A stretch of 8,389 nucleotides of DNA from DASCOT01 sp036012155 (lineage in GTDB: Bacteria > Acidobacteriota > UBA890 > WLXD01): positions 1 through 8,389 of the forward strand of contig DASCOT010000208.1 in NCBI GenBank assembly GCA_036012155.1. The letters run 5' to 3'. Position numbers and translations under genes: made by a program. The notes below the pieces were generated by a model. It was not told the origin of the DNA and made no database searches. It saw only the letters and a list, made by a program, of their open reading frames with translations. Positions 1-6,608 of this stretch are shown here, piece after piece. The stretch's first letter is position 1. Each line of letters opens with the position of its first letter.

Positions 1-2
1 AC

Positions 3-962
3 GCGGGTACCCCGGTGGCCGATGTTCTGCCGGTGGTCCTACCGACTACCAGTGACCCTGCACAGTTTGCGGAGGTCGTGGTCGCTCCGACGCTCTTCGG
101 TCGTTCTCATCCCGCGGTGCAGCTCTCGGACACTCTTGAAGACAGCCAGCAGCGCTGGGAGACACTGCCCCCGCTGCTTACACTGAATCCGATCTCGCGA
201 ACCAAGCCGGGTGCAGCGACCCTGCTGCAGGGGCGCTCCGAAGCGCTGAGTGATCCCCAGGTGGTGCTTGCGTATCAGCGATATGGCGCTGGCAAGTCGA
301 TTGCCCTGACCGTTACCGATACCTGGCAGTGGCAAATGCACCAGAAGATTCCGCTCGAGGATCAAACGCACGAGATGCTCTGGCAGCAGCTTCTGCGCTG
401 GGTGGTGAGCGGTGTTCCCGGGCAGGTGCGGGCCGAGCTGGGGCTCGACCGGTTTGCGGTCGGTGAGACCGTACAGCTCAGTGCCGACGTGTTCGACGAT
501 ACCTACCTGGCCGTCAACAATGCTCGCGTCGTCGCTACCGTCACCGATCCAACAGGAGAGGTACGCCAGCTTCCGCTGCAGTGGGACGTCGAGATCGACG
601 GCCGCTACCGCGGCTCCTTCGCGGCGACACGCGAGGGCTATCACCGGGTAAATGTCGAGGCGTTGCGCAACGGTGAGCTTCTTGGCCAGGACAGCGTCAC
701 CGGTGAGGCCGCACAGCTGACGCGGGAGTTCTTCGGTGCCGAGATGAACCGACCGCTCCTCGAGCGAGTTGCCGACGAGACCGGCGGGCAATTCTACGCC
801 GCCGCAACGGTGGACGAGTTGCCAGGCGACGTCGCATTCGCCGAGGGCGGAACAACGGTCACCGAGGTGTTGGATCTTTGGGACATGCCGATCTTCTTCT
901 TGGCGTTCGTCGCCCTGATCGGCACGGAATGGTCGTTGAGGAAGCTGCGGAGGTTGGCTTGA
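3..962 (+). CDS. Amidotransferase-like membrane protein, C-terminal part (5' truncated)
   Basis: The reading frame is already open at base 3, so the gene begins upstream; the GTG at 15 is an internal valine codon. The first visible residues (AGTPVADVLPVVLP) resemble the end of the core of the COG5426/PF07090 glutamine amidotransferase-like proteins found beside BatA genes. A beta-rich, Ig-like stretch follows at about visible codons 142-225 (from ELGLDRFAVGETVQLSADVF). One C-terminal membrane helix (MPIFFLAFVALIGTEW) then ends in a basic tail, LRKLRRLA. These proteins are normally anchored in the inner membrane with most of the chain outside the cytoplasm; no substrate is known and amidotransferase activity is unproven. 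The stop overlaps the next gene's TTG start (TTGA). The family call rests on the short N-terminal motif, the C-terminal helix and the neighbours; the catalytic region is not visible. Confidence 0.72.
   Translation, partial: AGTPVADVLPVVLPTTSDPAQFAEVVVAPTLFGRSHPAVQLSDTLEDSQQRWETLPPLLTLNPISRTKPGAATLLQGRSEALSDPQVVLAYQRYGAGKSIALTVTDTWQWQMHQKIPLEDQTHEMLWQQLLRWVVSGVPGQVRAELGLDRFAVGETVQLSADVFDDTYLAVNNARVVATVTDPTGEVRQLPLQWDVEIDGRYRGSFAATREGYHRVNVEALRNGELLGQDSVTGEAAQLTREFFGAEMNRPLLERVADETGGQFYAAATVDELPGDVAFAEGGTTVTEVLDLWDMPIFFLAFVALIGTEWSLRKLRRLA
949..953 (+). promoter_or_regulatory. Shine-Dalgarno GGAGG for the TTG start at 959
   Basis: GGAGG lies five bases before TTG 959 and inside the end of the preceding gene. 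Starting there places a clean signal peptide at the N-terminus, so this site decides the start. The longer ATG alternatives at 878 and 929 would put a charged extension before the signal peptide. Confidence 0.7.
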
Positions 963-1963
963 GGTTTACGTTACTGGCCGGCACCGTCCTCGGCCTGTGT
1001 CTGTGGCCGGCGCCGGCAACGGCGCAGGACACCTGGCTGCTGGTCGTCAGCGGTGTAGGTGGCGACGCCAGCTATCGGCAGACGTTCGTGGATCGCTCGG
1101 TGCAGCTACTCGAGGCGGCGCAGCACCGTTTCGGCATTCCCGCCGGTCGCGTTACCTACCTGGCAGAGCGTACTGAGCTTGCCGAAGGGCGCGCCGCGGC
1201 GCGCTCCACGCGTGAAGAGGTCGACGCTGCGATCGCCGACATTGCTTCTCGGTGCAAGCCCGGTGACCAGGTGTTGATTGTGCTGATCGGACACGGCAGC
1301 ACGCAGGGCGAGGGTGGCCGCTTTGCCCTTCCCGGACCCGACATGGGCCCGGTGGACTTCGCCCCGCTGCTCGAGCGGTTGTCACGGCAGCGGGTCGGCT
1401 TCGTCAATACGGCGAGCGCTTCGGGCGGATTCCTGGCGTTGGGGGCCCCCGGCCGGGTGGTGGTCACGGCGACTCGGGATCGTCAGCGCGAGGAGCCGCT
1501 GTTCAGCCAGTTCTTCGTCGATGCCCTCAGCTCCGACGGCGCCGATACCGACAAAGATCAAGGGGTCTCGCTACTGGAGTCGTTTGTGTATGCGCGCACA
1601 GAGGTCGCTCGTGCCTATGAGCTCGAGGGGACGCTGCGCACCGAAAACGCGCTACTCGATGACGATGGAGACGGGGAGGGCACCGAGACTCCGGAGGTGA
1701 GTGACGAAGAGGGTGTCCTGGCTCGCAGCTTCGTGCTCGGCGGGATCCATGGATCGGCGGCGCGCGTCGCCGGTGCCGCCGACGACGCGGAGCTACGCTC
1801 CATGCTGGCTCGGCGAGCGGAGCACCAAGCGGCGCTCGATCGCCTTCGAGCCGCCAAGGCCGAGTTGTCGGAGGACGACTACCTGGCGCAACTGGAGGAG
1901 CTGTTGGTACAGATCGCCGAGCTCGATACGGCAATCCGTACTCGCGGCGAGGCCGGCCAATGA
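959..1963 (+). CDS. Exported caspase/C13-like protein lacking the catalytic cysteine
   Basis: 334 aa from TTG 959. Residues 1-22 form a signal peptide (hydrophobic core LLAGTVLGLCL, cleavage likely after PATA), so the protein is probably periplasmic. The body looks like a caspase-haemoglobinase fold: strand WLLVVSGVGG (26-35), then QVLIVLIGHGS (104-114) with the expected catalytic His112, then VGFVNTASASGGF (146-158) where the nucleophile Cys is expected. That slot reads Ser153, and the only mature Cys is Cys99, upstream of the histidine. It is therefore probably a pseudo-protease, or less likely uses serine. Residues 196-207 resemble an EF-hand loop and 234-239 a second DxDxDG loop. Residues about 278-328 are charged and helical, probably a coiled coil. 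The start overlaps the upstream stop by four bases and the end overlaps the next ATG, so it should be co-expressed with the downstream metalloprotease. Fold assignment is fairly sure; function is unknown. Confidence 0.75.
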   Translation: MRFTLLAGTVLGLCLWPAPATAQDTWLLVVSGVGGDASYRQTFVDRSVQLLEAAQHRFGIPAGRVTYLAERTELAEGRAAARSTREEVDAAIADIASRCKPGDQVLIVLIGHGSTQGEGGRFALPGPDMGPVDFAPLLERLSRQRVGFVNTASASGGFLALGAPGRVVVTATRDRQREEPLFSQFFVDALSSDGADTDKDQGVSLLESFVYARTEVARAYELEGTLRTENALLDDDGDGEGTETPEVSDEEGVLARSFVLGGIHGSAARVAGAADDAELRSMLARRAEHQAALDRLRAAKAELSEDDYLAQLEELLVQIAELDTAIRTRGEAGQ

Positions 1964-4605
1964 GGCGGCTTGCCGGGATGCTCGCGTGTCTGTGCCTCGT
2001 CGGCGCCGCGAGTGCACCACCTGCGGTCCAGGATGATGCGGCGGCGGCGTTTCGGAGCGGGCGTTACGACGAGGCGATCGCTGTGTGGGAAGCTGCGCTG
2101 GCCGACAGAAGCGTCACCGTGGCTCAGGTGAGGATGCTGGTCGAGGCTCTTCGTGCCACCGGACGATCGGCGCGCGCGGCTGCAGCCGCTCGCGCATTCT
2201 CCGAGGCCGGCAATGCCGCAGAGATTGCCAACCGCTGGGGCGAAGCTCTCTACGAACGTGGCCAGATCGAGGCGGCGCGCGCCCGGTTCCATCTCGCCAT
2301 CGACGAAGGCGCTCCCGACGCGCTTGTTGCCGAGCTCAACCTCGCAGTGCTCGAATTCGAAAACGGGGAGCGTGATTCGGCCGCGCAACGCTTCGATCGA
2401 TTCATCGACGTTTACAACTCGGCAACCACGCTCAACGCCGAGGAACTAGTGGCCGTCGGCCTGGCCTGCTCGTATCTAGGCCGCGACAACCCGTCTCTGT
2501 TCCACGACGCGGTACGGGCGCTCGAAGAGGCGATCGCGGCCGATCCGGAGAGTGCCGAGCCACGATTACGACTGGCGGAGCTTTTCCTGGCAAAGTACGA
2601 CGGCGCCGAGGCCGGGATACTGATCGAGGAGGTCCTACGACTCAACCCGAGCCACGCCGGAGCACATCTTGCCGAAGCCCGACGCCACCATTTCAACGGC
2701 TTGTCGGAGGCAATGGCGCAGGTAGATCGTGCACTCGAGCTCAACCCCGAGCTTGTTCCGGCCCGAGCGCTACGGGCTCGGCTCCTCTTGGCTGCCGAGT
2801 CCCATACGGCGGCCGAGGCGGAGATCGAGCGGGCTTTGGAGTCGAACCCCGTTTCTCAGGAAGCGCTCTCGCTGATGGCGGCGCTACATTTCCTGCGTGG
2901 CGAGCAGGGCGCGTTCGACGACGTCGCCGAACGCGCCTTGGCGCGCGATCCCAACTACGGCGAGCTGTTCGCCGTAGTCGCCGAGCTGGCGGTTCAGAAC
3001 CGGTTGTACGAACAGGCGGTGGATCTGGCGCGACGGGCGACGGAGATTGATCCGAGCCTATGGGGCGCACACGGAACCCTGGGCATCAACCTGATGCGAA
3101 TCGCCCGCATCGACGACGCCCGCGCCAGCCTCGAGCGGGCGTTCGAGGGCGATCCCTTCAATGTGTGGATAAAGAACACCCTCGACCTTCTCGACACGTT
3201 TCCCGAGTACCGGACTGTGAAGACGGATCGCTTTCGGCTGATGATTCGTCGCGAGCGGGCCGACCTCGTGTCGTTGTACATGGCTCCCCTGGCGGAGGAG
3301 GCGTACGCTGCGCTGAGCGCCAAGTACGGTTTCCAGTCCCCATCGCCAGTGCGGGTCGAGGTCTACGATCGGCACGCCGATTTTTCCGTTCGTACGTTGG
3401 GCTTGGCGGGTTTGGGTGCTCTTGGGGTGGCTTTCGGCCCGGTAGTTGCCGTCGACGCTCCGATGACGCCAGGCATGGGGTCGTTCAATTGGGGCACGAC
3501 GCTCTGGCACGAGATCGCCCATGTGGTCACGTTGGGAGTCACCGATTCCCGGGTGCCGCGATGGTTGAGCGAGGGGCTGTCTGTCTACGAGGAGCGCCGT
3601 GCCCGTGAAGCCTGGGGCGACGATGCGACTCCCGGGTTCTTGCTGGCGTTCTTGCGCGGGCAGCTGCTGCCGGTGAGCCGAATCAATGAGGGGTTCGCGC
3701 GTCCCAGCTACCCGGAGCACTTGGCGCACTCCTACCTGCAGGCGTCGCTGGTGTGCGAGCTGATCGAGGAGGAGCTTGGATTCGACGCCGTCCTGGCGCT
3801 GCTCGATGCTTATCGCGACGGCAAAACGGGCGATGAGGCGATCCGCGTTGGGCTGGCTCTCGAGCCCGCCGAGCTTGACGCACGTTTCGACGAGTTCTTG
3901 CGTGCTCGCTACGCGGGTCCGCTTCGTGCGCTCGAGGCCGCGGCCGAGCGACCGCCGTCGCGGGGTCGCCAGGGTATGGATCCAGCAAGCCTGAAGGCCC
4001 TCGCCGATGCTGACACTACTGACTTCGTTGCCCATCTCTCGGTGGGCGCGGCGCTGGCAAGCCAGGGGAGCGACGAAGCGATCGACGAGGCAATCGGGTA
4101 TCTGGAACGCGCCAAGCGCCTGTTTCCCGGCTACGCCGGGCCCGACAGCCCCTATGTGCATCTCGCAAGAATCCATGAGGAGCGCGGCAATGTTGCGGCC
4201 GCGGCTGCCGAGCTGCGAATGCTGCTGTCCCTCAATGAATCGCTCCTGCCCGCATATTTGAAAGGGGCGGAGCTTCTCGAGCAGTTGGGACGGGCATCCG
4301 AAGCGGCTGACCTGCTGGGGCGATCCATGTTCATTGATCCTTGGAACATCGCGCGCCACGAACGTTTGGCTGAGCTCCGCGAGAGGTTGGAGCAATGGAG
4401 TGAGGCGGCTCGCGAGCGCGCCGCGGTCGTCGCGCTCGGACCCGTCGATCGGGCCTCGGCGCTCTATCGTCTGGCCTACGCGCATGATCGGCAGGGCGAC
4501 GCGCGTGCTGCCCGTCGCGCGGTGATCGCGGCACTCGAGATCGCCCCGGGGTACCAAGAAGCTCAGGAGTTGTTGTTGGCCATACGAGCTCGGGAGGGAG
4601 CGTGA
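1960..4605 (+). CDS. Exported TPR - peptidase MA-like metalloprotease - TPR protein
   Basis: 881 aa from ATG 1960, which overlaps the previous stop (ATGA) and has GAGG seven bases upstream. Residues 1-19 look like a signal peptide (cleavage near GAASA), placing it in the periplasm. Residues about 28-410 are tandem helical TPR-type repeats, for example around FRSGRYDEAIAVWEAAL and AHLAEARRHHFNGLSEAM. Residues about 415-655 match the gluzincin peptidase MA-like family (PF13485): DFSVRTLGLAGLGALGVAFG, then LWHEIAHVVTL with zinc ligands His517 and His521 and base Glu518, then PRWLSEGLSVYEE with third ligand Glu538. All expected catalytic residues are present, so it is probably an active zinc peptidase. 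A second TPR block fills about 675-881. No membrane helix is seen after the signal peptide. The TPR arms probably bind the substrate or partner; this is inference and the substrate is unknown. The gene is coupled to the pseudo-caspase upstream and DUF4159 downstream. Confidence 0.88.
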   Translation: MRRLAGMLACLCLVGAASAPPAVQDDAAAAFRSGRYDEAIAVWEAALADRSVTVAQVRMLVEALRATGRSARAAAAARAFSEAGNAAEIANRWGEALYERGQIEAARARFHLAIDEGAPDALVAELNLAVLEFENGERDSAAQRFDRFIDVYNSATTLNAEELVAVGLACSYLGRDNPSLFHDAVRALEEAIAADPESAEPRLRLAELFLAKYDGAEAGILIEEVLRLNPSHAGAHLAEARRHHFNGLSEAMAQVDRALELNPELVPARALRARLLLAAESHTAAEAEIERALESNPVSQEALSLMAALHFLRGEQGAFDDVAERALARDPNYGELFAVVAELAVQNRLYEQAVDLARRATEIDPSLWGAHGTLGINLMRIARIDDARASLERAFEGDPFNVWIKNTLDLLDTFPEYRTVKTDRFRLMIRRERADLVSLYMAPLAEEAYAALSAKYGFQSPSPVRVEVYDRHADFSVRTLGLAGLGALGVAFGPVVAVDAPMTPGMGSFNWGTTLWHEIAHVVTLGVTDSRVPRWLSEGLSVYEERRAREAWGDDATPGFLLAFLRGQLLPVSRINEGFARPSYPEHLAHSYLQASLVCELIEEELGFDAVLALLDAYRDGKTGDEAIRVGLALEPAELDARFDEFLRARYAGPLRALEAAAERPPSRGRQGMDPASLKALADADTTDFVAHLSVGAALASQGSDEAIDEAIGYLERAKRLFPGYAGPDSPYVHLARIHEERGNVAAAAAELRMLLSLNESLLPAYLKGAELLEQLGRASEAADLLGRSMFIDPWNIARHERLAELRERLEQWSEAARERAAVVALGPVDRASALYRLAYAHDRQGDARAARRAVIAALEIAPGYQEAQELLLAIRAREGA
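4592..4597 (+). promoter_or_regulatory. Shine-Dalgarno GGGAGG for the GTG start at 4602
   Basis: GGGAGG ends four bases before GTG 4602, within the last codons of the metalloprotease gene. It supports the GTG that overlaps the upstream TGA, and the resulting protein has a good signal peptide. Confidence 0.65.
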
Positions 4606-5426
4606 AGCCTCCACGATCTCGCCCGCCGTTTGCTTCGCTGGTCGCCACCGCCGTCGTCTGTATGCTCACGACCGGTGCCATGGCCGCCTCGATTGGGCAA
4701 TGGGGCCGTCGAGGAAACACCGGCCCTGCGCCAGAGGTTGAGTACGACAACGCCGAGTACGACGGTCGATTCAGCTTCGCTCGAGTGAAGTTCAACCCTT
4801 CTCAATGGCGCCCGGGCCGCTACCAGTGGGGCCTCGACCTGAAGTGGAACCACGATTACCCACGTGGCGACCGGCGCTTGGCGGAGATCCTCGACCTGGT
4901 GACCGGTGTGTCGGTGAACCAGGACAACGGCAATATCGTCGGCCTGGATGAGCCCGAGTTGTTCCGGTATCCGTGGGCCTACATCTGCGAAGTTGGCTTC
5001 CTGACTCTCACCGATGGCGAAGCAGAGAACTTGCGCAACTACATGCTCAAAGGCGGTTTCGTGGTGGTCGACGACTTCGTCGGCTACCACTGGTACAACT
5101 TCGAGGACGAGATGCGGAAGGTGATTCCTGGGGGACGATTCGTCGAGCTCGACGCCAGCCACCCGGTCTTTCACGCCTTCTTCGATATCGACGATCTGTT
5201 CTTCGGCGGCGGGCAGTATTACGGCTATCAGGGCGGTGGCATGCCACGGTACTTCGGGCTCTTCGAAGACAACGATCCTGACAAGCGACTCATGATGATC
5301 GTCAACTACGACAACGACATCGGTGAGTACTGGGAATTCGCGGGTAGCCCCTATCTCGAGATCGATCTGACAAACGACGCCTTCAAGTTGGGCGTCAACT
5401 ACGTCATGTACTCCATGCTCCACTGA
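4602..5426 (+). CDS. Exported DUF4159 domain protein
   Basis: 274 aa from GTG 4602, which overlaps the previous stop (GTGA). Residues 1-27 form a signal peptide (basic start MKPPRSRPP, hydrophobic ASLVATAVVCMLTT, cleavage after AMA). The mature protein is a full-length DUF4159 domain: YDGRFSFARVKF near the start, then WNHDYPRGDRRLAEIL, YPWAYICEVGFLTLTDGEAE, LKGGFVVVDDFVG, the acidic/aromatic HPVFHAFFDIDDLFF, NYDNDIGEYWEF, and a closing GVNYVMYSMLH. The family is predicted to adopt a flavodoxin/amidotransferase-like fold; no reaction is established. DUF4159 genes commonly sit beside MoxR, DUF58 and BatA genes, as here, so a shared role in the envelope is likely. A glycine/tyrosine-rich loop (GGGQYYGYQGGG) lies at about residues 204-215. 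The family call is secure and the function open. Confidence 0.9.
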   Translation: MKPPRSRPPFASLVATAVVCMLTTGAMAASIGQWGRRGNTGPAPEVEYDNAEYDGRFSFARVKFNPSQWRPGRYQWGLDLKWNHDYPRGDRRLAEILDLVTGVSVNQDNGNIVGLDEPELFRYPWAYICEVGFLTLTDGEAENLRNYMLKGGFVVVDDFVGYHWYNFEDEMRKVIPGGRFVELDASHPVFHAFFDIDDLFFGGGQYYGYQGGGMPRYFGLFEDNDPDKRLMMIVNYDNDIGEYWEFAGSPYLEIDLTNDAFKLGVNYVMYSMLH

Positions 5427-5430
5427 GAAC

Positions 5431-5435
5431 AGGAA
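5431..5435 (+). promoter_or_regulatory. Shine-Dalgarno AGGAA for the MoxR gene
   Basis: AGGAA lies five bases before ATG 5441, in the 14-base gap after the DUF4159 stop. It supports the start that gives the acidic N-terminal tail instead of a shorter form beginning at the AAA domain. Confidence 0.6.
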
Positions 5436-5440
5436 CCTCC

Positions 5441-6544
5441 ATGAGCGAACCTGAAGAAGTCGTGGAACCTACGTCACCCGCGGTCGACGAGGAGATCCAC
5501 ACCGAGCCGGCACCGAGCATCGCCGATTCGACCGCCGAGCTTGCCGCGGCAGACGATATTGCCCTCGCAGACCGCCTACGGGACGCACGCCTGCAGGTGC
5601 TCGGCGAGCTGCGCAAGGTGATCATCGGGCAGGATGCCGTGGTCGAGCAGGTATTGATGTCGCTGCTGGTGGGCGGTAACAGCATCATCACCGGGGTACC
5701 GGGGCTGGCCAAGACGTTGCTGGTGCAGACGATCGCTCAGGTGCTGGACCTGAAGTTCTCGCGTATCCAGTTCACCCCGGATCTGATGCCATCCGACATT
5801 ACCGGCACCGATCTGGTGCAAGAGGATCCCGAGACCGGACGCCGCAAGCTGGTGTTCGCTCCCGGCCCCATCTTTTCCAATGTGGTCCTCGCCGACGAGA
5901 TCAACCGTACGCCGCCCAAGACACAGTCGGCGCTACTGGAAGCGATGCAGGAGCATCGCGTCACCGTTCAAGGAACGACCTACGAGCTCGAGGAGCCCTT
6001 CTTCGTCTTCGCCACCCAGAACCCGATCGAGCTGGAAGGCACGTATCCCTTGCCTGAAGCGCAGCTCGACCGCTTCATGTTCGACATCATCATCGAGCAC
6101 CTGCCGCTCGACGAGGAGTTGGAGGTGGTGTTGTCGACGACTTCCGAGCAGGACGTCGAGCTCGAGCCGGTGGTCAGCGGTGCCGAGATCGTGGCGTTCC
6201 AACGGTTGGTACGCCGTGTGCCGGTTGCCGAGGCCGTCATGCGATATGCCGTCGACCTGGTGCGCACTAGCCGCCCTTCGGAGGACGGACCCGAGTTCGT
6301 GCGCAAGTGGGTCGAGTACGGAGCCAGCGTACGCGCTGCTCAGTATCTGATTCTGGGCGGCAAGGCCCGGGCGTTGATGCAGGGTCGGTACGCGGTGGAT
6401 TTCGATGACATGCGGGCTCTTGCCAAGCCGGTTCTACGTCACCGTATTCTGACCAACTTTCATGCCGAGTCGGAACGAGTGGGGTCGGGCGATATCGTCG
6501 AGCAGCTACTCGAGGCGGTGGCGGTAACGAGCTCGAGCATGTAG
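5441..6544 (+). CDS. MoxR-family AAA+ ATPase
   Basis: 367 aa from ATG 5441. The AAA+ core starts near GQDAVVEQ (63-70). Walker A is GVPGLAKT (85-92) with Lys91. Walker B is NVVLADEINR with Asp152 and Glu153. Sensor 1 is FATQNP with Asn194, and EAQLDRF supplies a candidate arginine finger, Arg211. A helical lid follows to about 367, including RHRILTNFHAESER. The motif order and sequence are diagnostic of the MoxR family (AAA_3, PF07726), cytoplasmic hexameric ATPases that work with vWA-domain partners as chaperones for protein or metal-cofactor assembly. The partners here are probably the DUF58 and BatA-like proteins encoded downstream. The first 44 residues are an acidic, probably disordered tail with no Lys or Arg. 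All ATPase residues are intact, so it should be active. Confidence 0.95.
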   Translation: MSEPEEVVEPTSPAVDEEIHTEPAPSIADSTAELAAADDIALADRLRDARLQVLGELRKVIIGQDAVVEQVLMSLLVGGNSIITGVPGLAKTLLVQTIAQVLDLKFSRIQFTPDLMPSDITGTDLVQEDPETGRRKLVFAPGPIFSNVVLADEINRTPPKTQSALLEAMQEHRVTVQGTTYELEEPFFVFATQNPIELEGTYPLPEAQLDRFMFDIIIEHLPLDEELEVVLSTTSEQDVELEPVVSGAEIVAFQRLVRRVPVAEAVMRYAVDLVRTSRPSEDGPEFVRKWVEYGASVRAAQYLILGGKARALMQGRYAVDFDDMRALAKPVLRHRILTNFHAESERVGSGDIVEQLLEAVAVTSSSM

Positions 6545-6608
6545 CCGATTGATCGAGGCAGGAAAAGCTTAGCGAAAGCGGTGTTCCACAGTCAGCGTAG
6601 GGAGCATA
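6545..6608 (+). other. 64-base intergenic gap between MoxR and DUF58 genes
   Basis: This is the only gap longer than 14 bases in the window. I see no convincing -35/-10 pair. A weak four-base-pair stem (GCTT/AAGC around 6567-6579) has no U-run after it, so it is not a terminator. It carries the ribosome binding site of the next gene at its right end. It is the only place in the cluster with room for an internal promoter or an mRNA processing site. Confidence 0.5.
6599..6604 (+). promoter_or_regulatory. Shine-Dalgarno AGGGAG for the GTG start at 6609
   Basis: AGGGAG lies four bases before GTG 6609. The next in-frame ATG falls inside the conserved DUF58 core, so GTG 6609 is the supported start. 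Confidence 0.65.

Noticed and set aside
15..17. GTG 15 as the true start of the first gene
   Set aside because: The frame is open to the window edge and the upstream residues fit the conserved family motif, so the gene is cut by the window.
39..791. 250-codon minus-strand open frame opposite the amidotransferase-like gene
   Set aside because: Again it is a phase-mirrored shadow of the sense gene with no recognisable domain.
878..958. Upstream ATG 878 as the start of the pseudo-caspase
   Set aside because: It would overlap the previous gene by 85 bases and put 27 mostly charged residues before the signal peptide. TTG 959 has a well-placed GGAGG and a normal signal peptide.
1189..1204. Perfect 16-base GC palindrome
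   Set aside because: It lies inside coding sequence for an Arg/Ala-rich stretch and is made only of G and C; such palindromes are expected by chance in high-GC genes, and no second copy was noticed.
2176..2189. Perfect 14-base palindrome centred on CTGCAG
   Set aside because: It falls in codons of an alanine run in the TPR region, where chance symmetry is common; nothing suggests an operator.
3058..4614. 518-codon open frame on the minus strand opposite the metalloprotease gene
   Set aside because: Its codons are exact reverse complements of the sense codons, so it is open only because the high-GC sense gene avoids TTA, CTA and TCA codons there. The translated product resembles no family, while the sense strand has clear motifs.
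4563..5423. 286-codon minus-strand open frame opposite the DUF4159 gene
   Set aside because: It has the same codon phase mirrored from the sense gene and is a by-product of high-GC codon use; DUF4159 on the + strand is unmistakable.
6567..6579. Possible terminator stem in the MoxR-DUF58 gap
   Set aside because: The stem is only four base pairs with no U-run after it, too weak for an intrinsic terminator.
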